Source: an uncultured Ruminococcus sp.
Lineage (GTDB): Bacteria > Bacillota > Clostridia > Oscillospirales > Acutalibacteraceae
Direction: 5' to 3'
NCBI GenBank assembly: GCA_902797065.1
Contig: CADBRK010000167.1
Coordinates: 1 to 7,402, forward strand
DNA: 7,402 bases
Every line of letters begins with the position of its first letter. The first letter of the stretch is position 1. Shown piece after piece: positions 1 through 5,627 of this stretch. The notes under the pieces were generated by a model. The model saw nothing but the letters and a program-made list of their open reading frames with translations, had not been told where the DNA came from and ran no database searches. Both the position numbers and the translations under genes were made by a program.

Positions 1-1099
1 TATCAACAGCGACCGTTCGGAGAACAGCACGACCGATACATCTCTCTCGACAGCTTTTGAGACAGCCGACAGCGGCGAAGAAGTTACTGTTACATTCACA
101 AACTATAAATTCATCACGCAGGATCTTGCGGTCAGAAAAGTCGTAACAAACACGACCGCAGCGAACAGCGATATATTCAACTTCACGATCGACTTTACCG
201 AGCTGAATGCATTCGAGATCGTCAACACCTCGTTCGGCAGATTCAAAGCAGACGGCGAAGGTACGCTTTCGATCGAGTTCGGTCTCGGCGGCGGAGACGA
301 GGCTGTGTTCTACTCACTGCCTGTCGGAGCGCACTATAGGGTAACAGAAGCCGAGAACGATTACTATGCGTCGTACATTATCCAGGATTCCAACAATCTT
401 GGTATGATTGCAAACTCAGCCGACAATAACGATATTGCAAACAAAGCGCTTGCAACCGAGGAAGAAGTTGTCAACCAGGGCGAGAACGCAGTGATAACCT
501 TCACGAACCGCAAGGTTGAACGTGATATCAAAGTCACTAAGTATGTCGATATGACATGGAGCGACGAAACAAACGCCGAGTACGGCACGCAGCAGTATGC
601 ATTTACGGTAATGCTCAGGGGACTTGATCCGACGCATAAGTACACGATCGAGTACACCGAACGCAACACGACCGGCTCGACCGAAGAAGTGTTCTACTCC
701 GATGACGACGGAAATGCAGAACTTGAACTTTACCTCAGAGACGGCGAGTCGTTTACGATCAAGGGTCTGCCCGTCGGCACAACGTACACGATAACCGAAG
801 CGGCATACGACCACTTCATCTCGGCGTACAGCGTGATCTGCAACGAGGGCGCAGAGCTGAATGTATCTCCGCAGGCGAACACAGAACCGGCACAGGCGAT
901 AACGGCGCAGGGCGAAGTACACAACAACGACCTTGATGTAGAATTTATATTCAGCAACACGTTCACGGCAACGGGGTATACATTGCCTGATACCGGTTAT
1001 CCGAATATGCTGCCTGTCGAGGTATTCGCGGCAGTTTTGATGGTAATCTTTGCGGTTGTGTATTATGTGTCAAAACGCAGAGTTGCAAAAGTAAAATAA
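1..1099 (+). CDS. LPXTG cell-wall-anchored surface protein with isopeptide-type beta modules (5' partial)
   Basis: The reading frame is open from base 2 to the TAA at 1097-1099, giving 365 residues with no start in the window; a GTG at 305 is internal and has no ribosome site. The visible part holds the tail of one module (FTN ending at residue 34) and two further modules. Each has the Lys, Glu and Asn positions expected for a Cna-B/DUF5979-type intramolecular isopeptide bond: K46/E116/N169 (VRK, VTEAE, FTN) and K180/E266/N319 (VTK, ITEA, FSN). The C terminus is a classic sorting signal: LPDTG at residues 328-332 (bases 983-997), a hydrophobic helix at about 338-357 and a SKRR tail. The protein should be exported and joined to peptidoglycan, or to a pilus, by sortase. 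It may be a pilin subunit or a long adhesin stalk; no sortase gene is visible. Family assignment is from pattern and cannot separate Cna-B from DUF5979. Confidence 0.9.
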   Translation, partial: INSDRSENSTTDTSLSTAFETADSGEEVTVTFTNYKFITQDLAVRKVVTNTTAANSDIFNFTIDFTELNAFEIVNTSFGRFKADGEGTLSIEFGLGGGDEAVFYSLPVGAHYRVTEAENDYYASYIIQDSNNLGMIANSADNNDIANKALATEEEVVNQGENAVITFTNRKVERDIKVTKYVDMTWSDETNAEYGTQQYAFTVMLRGLDPTHKYTIEYTERNTTGSTEEVFYSDDDGNAELELYLRDGESFTIKGLPVGTTYTITEAAYDHFISAYSVICNEGAELNVSPQANTEPAQAITAQGEVHNNDLDVEFIFSNTFTATGYTLPDTGYPNMLPVEVFAAVLMVIFAVVYYVSKRRVAKVK

Positions 1100-1162
1100 A
1101 ACCGTGATAGTATAAAAAATCGGGCAGTTCAGTTATTAATAAAATGCCCAAATAGTCAGACG

Positions 1163-1192
1163 AAGCGACCGGGAGCGATCCCGGCCGCTTTT
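1163..1192 (+). terminator. Rho-independent terminator of the LPXTG gene
   Basis: Arms at 1163-1174 and 1179-1190 pair over 12 bp with a single A-C mismatch around a GCGA loop, and the 3' side runs into TTTT (1189-1192). It lies 64 bp past the stop codon of the wall-anchored protein. The U-tract is short, so efficiency may be moderate. Confidence 0.75.
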
Positions 1193-1485
1193 GTGTATGC
1201 ACTCAGTCGTCAGGCGTAACAAAAAATAAACTCTCGGTCTGCCGTTTGAATTCTTTTCTCGGACATGCAAACGGGACATCGGCGTTCGTTATACTTTTCA
1301 GCTTCCGACAGCGGATAAAATGCGCACACCTGCTTTTTTAATTGGGCGGCTTTCTCGTCTGTGCGTGAATTTGTCTCTATGGAGAAACCTCAACGAACGG
1401 TAAGCGTGCCGGTGTGAGAGGGCGGCAGTGCAAATAATAGTATGCATACTGTACAAAAGACTGTAAATTTTTTTGTGCACCAAAA
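1193..1485. other. Gene-poor intergenic stretch, no function recognised
   Basis: I see no ORF with a ribosome site and sensible composition on either strand here. A TTG-initiated minus-strand frame (1298-1483) lacks a ribosome site. Minor marks are an isolated minus-strand ACCGTTCGT (1393-1401) that fits the LytTR half-site consensus but has no partner 21 bp away, and a GTACAAAA (1451-1458) that echoes the conserved promoter element downstream without the rest of it. It could be a decayed copy of a regulatory region or plain spacer. Confidence 0.4.
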
Positions 1486-1515
1486 ACCGTTCATGCTGTA
1501 ATTTCTACCTCTTGT
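1486..1515 (+). promoter_or_regulatory. LytTR-type direct-repeat operator, site A (regulator operon)
   Basis: Two 9-bp direct repeats, ACCGTTCAT (1486-1494) and ACCTCTTGT (1507-1515), start exactly 21 bp apart, so they face the same side of the helix. The first fits the published LytTR half-site pattern [TA][AC][CA]GTTN[AG][TG] at every position; the 12-bp gap is the usual one for LytTR sites. The second repeat runs into the palindrome TTGTACAA (1512-1519). With a predicted start near 1561 the repeats sit at about -75 and -54, an activator position. It lies upstream of the operon encoding a LytTR protein, so autoregulation is inferred. Confidence 0.8.
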
Positions 1516-1525
1516 ACAATTTCTG

Positions 1526-1554
1526 TTGAAAGGAAAAATGCTATATGCTATACT
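1526..1554 (+). promoter_or_regulatory. Sigma-A promoter of the Cys-rich/LytTR/DUF3021 operon
   Basis: The -35 box is TTGAAA (1526-1531), the spacer is 17 bp and the -10 box is TATACT (1549-1554), predicting a start near 1561. The -35 box begins 6 bp after the TTGTACAA of operator A, the same spacing as at the other two such promoters in the window. Confidence 0.8.
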
Positions 1555-1588
1555 TTCTTAAATTATACAATAGGTTGGTGTTTGTCGT

Positions 1589-1816
1589 ATGGAGAACATC
1601 GGAAAGATAATAGGCGGTGCCTGCGAGATGTATGTCTGTTATGTTTGTCGTACAAAATACGGCTACAGACATCAGAGATGGTGTACTCAAAAGAATAATT
1701 CCGAATCCGAGTGTTCACGGTGCATATACTTTGCCAAGAGTGTTCGCTGCGAGCACCCTACCATAAAAAAAGAAAGGAGAGCGGTCCGTAATGGAAGTAA
1801 TTCCGATACGTTTTGA
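1589..1816 (+). CDS. Small Cys-rich protein, possible zinc ribbon, first ORF of the LytTR operon
   Basis: A 75-residue ORF that I do not recognise. It has seven cysteines: C12, C17-x2-C20, C32, C42-x2-C45 and C54, followed by H56. Two CxxC knuckles about 22 residues apart look like a zinc ribbon or a redox-active small protein. No signal peptide or membrane helix is seen, so it would be cytoplasmic. Its ATG lies about 28 nt after the predicted transcription start, fitting a first gene, but the ribosome site is poor (AGGTTGG, 1572-1578). An in-frame ATG at 1628 would still keep both CxxC pairs. The ORF overlaps the start of the LytTR gene by 26 bp and contains that gene's ribosome site, suggesting translational coupling. 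Alternatively it is a translated leader with no protein function. Judged real mainly from position and the ordered cysteines. Confidence 0.5.
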   Translation: MENIGKIIGGACEMYVCYVCRTKYGYRHQRWCTQKNNSESECSRCIYFAKSVRCEHPTIKKERRAVRNGSNSDTF

Positions 1817-2258
1817 ACAGAGTGATACTGTCGAACAAATTGAGATAGTAGTTCGGGCGGCGCACAGCAGCGCAGAGACAGATGCTCTGATTGAGAAAAT
1901 ATCCGGGCTTCTTCACCGCCGGGAGCTTCATGTCCTGGATACATCCGGCTGTGACTGCATAATAGATGAAAGCGATATAATTTCCGTTTGTGCTTCCGAC
2001 AGACAAATAAAGATCATCACACGGAACGATATATACACTTCAAGTATGACGCTGCGAAGTATAGAAGAAATACTCGACAAAAGACGTTTTATAAAGATCT
2101 CGCGTTATGAGATCGTAAACTCCGAAATGATAATCAGATTTGATTTCACAATTGGCGGAACGCTCCGCCTGGAGCTTGAAGGCGGAATTGAAACATGGGC
2201 TTCACGGCGGTTCATTCCGCTTATCAGGAAGCACTTGTTGGGGAAGGAGGATGCCTGA
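1791..2258 (+). CDS. Stand-alone LytTR-family DNA-binding regulator
   Basis: A 155-residue transcription factor. Residues about 57-150 match the LytTR fold: the strand IISVCA (63-68), the segment after TLRSIEEIL (87-95) with RFIKISRYEIVN (99-110), GGTLRLEL (122-129) and the closing SRRFIPLIRKHL (138-149). Residues 1-50 form a short N-terminal domain; there is no response-regulator receiver, so it is not a conventional two-component regulator. LytTR domains bind paired direct repeats about 21 bp apart, and three such sites lie in this window, one before its own operon. The ATG follows AAAGGAGA (1773-1780). Its TGA overlaps the ATG of the DUF3021 gene by one base (TGATG). This pairing resembles HdrRM and BrsRM of Streptococcus mutans, where the membrane partner inhibits the regulator. 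The domain is clear; positive autoregulation and targets are inference. Confidence 0.9.
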   Translation: MEVIPIRFEQSDTVEQIEIVVRAAHSSAETDALIEKISGLLHRRELHVLDTSGCDCIIDESDIISVCASDRQIKIITRNDIYTSSMTLRSIEEILDKRRFIKISRYEIVNSEMIIRFDFTIGGTLRLELEGGIETWASRRFIPLIRKHLLGKEDA

Positions 2259-2716
2259 TGTTATTAAAAACATTAAAACGAGCGGGTATCGGTTTTTTGC
2301 TCGGTATGGTGATAGGCAATATTATCCCTCTGCTTGGCGGCGCATGGGACGAAAACGGCTTTATCCCGGCATCGAATCTGCTGATAGAAAGAGTAGGTGA
2401 TATTACGCTCGCGATCTTTATCCAGAATATCGCCTCCGGCATCTTCGGCGCTTTATGCTTTGGCGGTATGTCACTTTATGATATTGAAAAATGGCCGTTG
2501 ACTCTTGCTACTGTTTCGCACTGCGGTATTATAATTGTTGCTTTTTTGCCCATAGCTATCCTTCTCGGATGGGTGTACAGTCTGACGGACATTCTTATAA
2601 TGATAGGAATACAGATCGCGGTATATTTTATGATCTGGCTGATTATATACATGAATTACCGTAAACAAGTCAGAGAGCTTAACGAGTTAAATTCTCAGAA
2701 TCATAAAAAGAAATGA
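2258..2716 (+). CDS. DUF3021 family four-helix membrane protein, likely LytTR inhibitor
   Basis: A 152-residue integral membrane protein with helices at about 9-27, 50-70, 84-105 and 111-132 and a basic, polar C-terminal tail (residues 133-152) probably in the cytoplasm. The SLYDIEKW segment (72-79) followed by T85 and H88 is the kind of motif I associate with DUF3021. The start is at 2258: it overlaps the regulator's stop codon, and GGAGG at 2246-2250 is well placed. A longer in-frame reading from 2195 would lie inside the LytTR gene and is not used. DUF3021 proteins commonly follow a stand-alone LytTR gene; in streptococcal LytTR regulatory systems the membrane partner holds the regulator in check. 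By analogy this protein would sequester or sense for the regulator. What it senses is unknown. Confidence 0.88.
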   Translation: MLLKTLKRAGIGFLLGMVIGNIIPLLGGAWDENGFIPASNLLIERVGDITLAIFIQNIASGIFGALCFGGMSLYDIEKWPLTLATVSHCGIIIVAFLPIAILLGWVYSLTDILIMIGIQIAVYFMIWLIIYMNYRKQVRELNELNSQNHKKK

Positions 2717-2751
2717 GTCAGGTATCTCTGTAAAAAAATTTCGAATATATT

Positions 2752-2787
2752 CCGGGTATGCTGCAAATGCTGCCCGGGTTTGTTTTT
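2752..2787 (+). terminator. Terminator of the regulator operon
   Basis: CCGGGTA (2752-2758) pairs with TGCCCGG (2771-2777), with one G-T wobble, followed by a T-rich run (2779-2787). It lies 35 bp past the DUF3021 stop codon and ends 1 bp before operator B. Confidence 0.8.
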
Positions 2788-2788
2788 G

Positions 2789-2818
2789 ACCGCTCGTGCC
2801 GAATTTCATACCGCTTGT
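2789..2818 (+). promoter_or_regulatory. LytTR-type direct-repeat operator, site B
   Basis: ACCGCTCGT (2789-2797) and ACCGCTTGT (2810-2818) are direct repeats exactly 21 bp apart; each differs from the LytTR half-site consensus only by C for T at the fifth base. The second runs into TTGTACAA (2815-2822). From 2789 to the -35 box, 42 of 46 bases match site C. It precedes the operon for the small membrane protein and the dockerin protein. Confidence 0.8.
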
Positions 2819-2828
2819 ACAAAAACTA

Positions 2829-2857
2829 TTGATAAACCAATCTAAATATAGTATAAT
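2829..2857 (+). promoter_or_regulatory. Sigma-A promoter of the 60-aa/dockerin operon
   Basis: The -35 box is TTGATA (2829-2834), then a 17-bp spacer and a perfect TATAAT -10 box (2852-2857), with a predicted start near 2864. It lies 6 bp after TTGTACAA of site B. The leader is about 18 nt and is mostly ribosome site. Confidence 0.85.
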
Positions 2858-2881
2858 AGCGAAAAATAAGGAGGTTGTTTT

Positions 2882-3064
2882 ATGAACTTGAAGATTTTAA
2901 TTCCTGTTATCGCCGTTATTTCGGGCGGAATAATGGTAGTATGGGGCACACTTGCAAATTCTTATGAGCATGCTTGGCTTGCTGTGTTTATCGGAGGTAT
3001 TGCTATTGCTGTTCTTTCAATTATCGGGGCAGGAAAAGCAAATAACGGCAAAGACAAGAAGTAG
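2882..3064 (+). CDS. Small two-helix membrane protein
   Basis: A 60-residue protein I do not recognise. Two hydrophobic segments at about 4-22 and 32-50 are joined by a short polar turn (NSYEHAW), and the tail is lysine-rich (KANNGKDKK), so both ends probably face the cytoplasm. There is no cleavage site that would make it a secreted peptide. It has a textbook ribosome site (AAGGAGG, 2868-2874, 7 bp before the ATG) and is the first gene after promoter B, 26 bp upstream of the dockerin gene, so it is very likely co-transcribed with it. Its role could be an accessory for export, a membrane partner of the secreted product or a regulator-interacting peptide; none is supported beyond context. Confidence 0.75.
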   Translation: MNLKILIPVIAVISGGIMVVWGTLANSYEHAWLAVFIGGIAIAVLSIIGAGKANNGKDKK

Positions 3065-3090
3065 TATAAAAATCTAAAGGAGGGCTTTAA

Positions 3091-5355
3091 ATGGTCGGTT
3101 TAAAGCAGAAACAAGATGTCAAAAGGCTTTTGTCTGTTGTGTTGGCGCTTGTTATAACGTTGGGTATGTTCTCTTTTGCGGCAGATGCCGACACGTCCGA
3201 GCTGATAGACATTAACACGGTAAATGTCGGTATGCCTTCGTCGGGCAATACATTTTCTTACACAGGCGAGCCGATAGAACCGCTGTACTTCCTGTACGAG
3301 GGGTATGACTCAAATGATCACAGCAAATATCTCAAAGAGGGAGTAGACTATGTTGTAACCTTTGAAAACAACATTTACCCCGACCCCGATAATTCATATG
3401 CTGCAACAGCAACATTTATCGGCATCGGAAAATACACGGGTACAAAAACAAAAACATTTAGTATTGACAAGTTTAATATCAGCAGCCGTTTAGTCCGCAT
3501 TGAACTTGACGAAACCATTTTCGACTATACGGGCGAGCCTATTTGCCCGAAACCACACGTGTATTATGACAACAAAGAGCTTGTCGAAAGTCAGGACTAC
3601 GTTCTTGAATACAGCGGGAATGTTGATGTCAGTACGGGCTTGTTCGGCAGCGGTCACATTACCGTTGTCGGAATAAATAATTTTACAGGCTCAAAAGCTC
3701 CCGAGGACACCTATTTCTATATTGCTCCGGCTATCGAAACTATCGATACCGTAACATACGAGAATAGGGACGGCGACAAGGTCTCATGGAGCGTTAACGA
3801 AGAGGGGCTGCTTTGGATAGATGTTCAGTCGCATGACGGCAGCGGTATCCCGATACCGGGTGAAGCCGAGACAGGCTACTCGCTTTATTACGATGACGAT
3901 GCGCACGAATGGGTATATGCACCGGGCTATCGAAAATATTTTACAAGCGTCAGAAAGCTGAAGATATCAGGCAACGTTTCCGAAGTGTCCGGCTTTGCCC
4001 ACACCGATTGTTTGTTCCTGACAGATATAGAGCTGCCCGACGGAGTGACAACTCTTGTCGGCAACGGATGGGGTGTCGGTACATTTGGCTCTTTGTATAA
4101 TCTCCGCCATATAAATCTGCCGGATTCGCTTACTTCTATCGGTACAAATGCACTCGGCGGCTGCCCTAAACTTACCGTAGAACTTCCCGACAATATTACC
4201 GACTTCCACGCAAGTTCCGGAGAAGCCGGACAGCGAGGCACAAAATTTATGGTGACGCTCAACTCAATGACCGAAGAAACGCTCAGAAATTCTTCGTACG
4301 GTTACTATTACTATATAAAAGGCTACCCCGATTTCAACATACACTTTGAAGAAAACAGCAGCATGGAGGGAAAATCACGCACGCTTGTACACTATACGGG
4401 TACAGAACGAAATGTAGTTATTCCCGATTTTGTTGACGGCTTATCGGGCGCATACGGAAATACATTCAGCTTGTGTCCGGTATCTATTGAGAGTGAGATA
4501 ATTCCGGGCAGTGTAAAGTGGATAACGCAGAGCCTTGCAGACGAATCGACTCTTAAATATGTCGAGATACAGCCGGGCGAGCTTACGGAGCTTTCAAACA
4601 ACCTTCTCGGCGGCCGCAACGATGTTACTATTGTACTCCCCGATACACTGGGAACGATAAGCACGCCGTTCTGCAGCGATTATGCTTGGGTACTCGCCGA
4701 GGTAGACAAAGATTCATATGTTCATCAGTATGTAACGGATCATGGCTTTATAGAAGACGACGGTTCGGGAGTAGGCAGACGCTATCGTCTGAGAGGTGTT
4801 TATCAGCCGACCGAAACTCCCGATAAAATCGAAATAAAGCAGAACAAATTGGCAGATGTATATGCCGCAAAGGACGACGGCAGCTTTACTCTCGATTCTG
4901 TGACTTACGCTAAAAAAGTTTTGGTTCCGGGCGAAGATTACACTGTCCGGGAGAAGGTTATAACAATAAAGAAGGAATTCCTGCAGCAGCTTGAATTGGG
5001 TTCGCATGAGATCACACTGCACTATACCGGCACGGCAGGAGAAAACAACGAAGTACCGGTTCATACCGGTCTGACAATCAGTATCACCGAACCCGAACAG
5101 ATTTTGATAGGCGACATAGACCGCGACGGAAAGGTTACAGCAAAAGACAGTATGGTTATTCAGCGGTACGTTATTCATCTGAAAGAATTTGATGAAAACC
5201 AGCTTATAGCTGCCGACGTCTATGGAGATGAGAAAGTCACGGCAAAAAATGCGCTTGAAATACAGAGATATACGATACGTATGTCAAAAAATGAGAGACT
5301 CGGAAGAACTTTGGTATGGGATAGCACAAATCGTGAATATACCTTTATGACATAG
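3091..5355 (+). CDS. Secreted dockerin protein with Ig-like, LRR_5 (BspA-like) and X2-like domains
   Basis: A 754-residue exported protein. A signal peptide spans 1-33 (basic start, hydrophobic core, ADA cleavage site). Two Ig-like repeats follow, each with YTGEPI (from Y57 and Y146) and a [GS].DY..... strand. BspA-like leucine-rich segments occur at about 287-370 (IELPDGVTTL, INLPDSLTSIG) and again at about 440-545. Residues about 571-669 resemble an X2/Ig-like module (GEDYTV, VITIKKEFL, LGSHEITLHY). A type I dockerin closes the protein: loop 1 has D675, D677, D679 and D686; loop 2 has D709, Y711, D713 and N720, so it is degenerate; both carry Ala-Lys at the recognition positions. No catalytic domain is visible, pointing to adhesion, scaffolding or substrate binding through a cohesin partner. 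The ATG follows AAAGGAGGG (3076-3084). Regulation by site B is inferred. Confidence 0.88.
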   Translation: MVGLKQKQDVKRLLSVVLALVITLGMFSFAADADTSELIDINTVNVGMPSSGNTFSYTGEPIEPLYFLYEGYDSNDHSKYLKEGVDYVVTFENNIYPDPDNSYAATATFIGIGKYTGTKTKTFSIDKFNISSRLVRIELDETIFDYTGEPICPKPHVYYDNKELVESQDYVLEYSGNVDVSTGLFGSGHITVVGINNFTGSKAPEDTYFYIAPAIETIDTVTYENRDGDKVSWSVNEEGLLWIDVQSHDGSGIPIPGEAETGYSLYYDDDAHEWVYAPGYRKYFTSVRKLKISGNVSEVSGFAHTDCLFLTDIELPDGVTTLVGNGWGVGTFGSLYNLRHINLPDSLTSIGTNALGGCPKLTVELPDNITDFHASSGEAGQRGTKFMVTLNSMTEETLRNSSYGYYYYIKGYPDFNIHFEENSSMEGKSRTLVHYTGTERNVVIPDFVDGLSGAYGNTFSLCPVSIESEIIPGSVKWITQSLADESTLKYVEIQPGELTELSNNLLGGRNDVTIVLPDTLGTISTPFCSDYAWVLAEVDKDSYVHQYVTDHGFIEDDGSGVGRRYRLRGVYQPTETPDKIEIKQNKLADVYAAKDDGSFTLDSVTYAKKVLVPGEDYTVREKVITIKKEFLQQLELGSHEITLHYTGTAGENNEVPVHTGLTISITEPEQILIGDIDRDGKVTAKDSMVIQRYVIHLKEFDENQLIAADVYGDEKVTAKNALEIQRYTIRMSKNERLGRTLVWDSTNREYTFMT

Positions 5356-5379
5356 CTCTCTTCTCCTTGAATAATACAC

Positions 5380-5428
5380 GATTCACCCCGGGCATGCTTT
5401 AATTGGCGCTCGGGATGAATCACTTTTT
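5380..5428 (+). terminator. Terminator of the dockerin operon
   Basis: Arms at 5380-5393 and 5408-5421 form a 14-bp stem with one C-A mismatch and one G-T wobble, followed by TTTTT (5424-5428). It begins 24 bp after the stop codon and ends 6 bp before operator C, the same terminator-then-operator arrangement as at 2752-2818. Confidence 0.85.
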
Positions 5429-5434
5429 ATTATT

Positions 5435-5464
5435 ACCGCTCATGCCGATTTTCATACCGCTTGT
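5435..5464 (+). promoter_or_regulatory. LytTR-type direct-repeat operator, site C
   Basis: ACCGCTCAT (5435-5443) and ACCGCTTGT (5456-5464) are direct repeats 21 bp apart, one base off the LytTR half-site consensus each. The second runs into TTGTACAA (5461-5468). The 12-bp gap matches that of site B at 11 of 12 positions. Confidence 0.8.
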
Positions 5465-5474
5465 ACAAAATCTA

Positions 5475-5503
5475 TTGCTAAAGCAGAGATAATATGTTAT
5501 ATT
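5475..5503 (+). promoter_or_regulatory. Sigma-A promoter of the Cys/His-repeat protein gene
   Basis: The -35 box is TTGCTA (5475-5480), then a 17-bp spacer and TATATT (5498-5503), with a predicted start near 5510. It lies 6 bp after TTGTACAA of site C. Both boxes deviate from consensus, consistent with a need for an activator. The leader of about 118 nt is long for this window; I see no riboswitch or attenuator in it. Confidence 0.78.
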
Positions 5504-5627
5504 CTTACTGAGTATGATGTGTTTAACGTGATAAACAATTTAAACAGAAAGCGCGGGTGATATATTATTATTCATATCCTTGGAGAGGGATCGAAACACA
5601 CTACATTTAATAAAGGAGTTTAAACTT

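Noticed and set aside
416..922. 168-aa open frame on the minus strand
   Set aside because: Antisense shadow of the wall-anchored protein; Arg/Cys-rich composition typical of a reverse-frame artefact.
305..1099. GTG at 305 as a start for the first gene
   Set aside because: The frame is open to the window edge with intact isopeptide modules upstream, so this is an internal valine.
1298..1483. 61-aa minus-strand frame in the intergenic stretch
   Set aside because: Starts with TTG, has no ribosome site and no recognisable feature.
2195..2257. Upstream start for the DUF3021 protein
   Set aside because: The extra 21 residues overlap the LytTR domain coding region and have no ribosome site; the ATG at 2258 has GGAGG at the right distance and the TGATG overlap.
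4380..4388. CACGCTTGT followed by ACAC inside the dockerin gene, resembling the proximal LytTR repeat
   Set aside because: No matching repeat 21 bp upstream, no TTGTACAA palindrome and no promoter after it; a chance match in coding sequence.
4714..5178. 154-aa open frame on the minus strand
   Set aside because: Antisense to the X2-like and dockerin part of the 754-aa protein, no ribosome site or domain.
2752..5503. The repeated intergenic units as a CRISPR array or mobile-element ends
   Set aside because: Only three copies, kilobases apart, all same orientation, each with promoter boxes at fixed spacing; no transposase, target duplication or spacer series.
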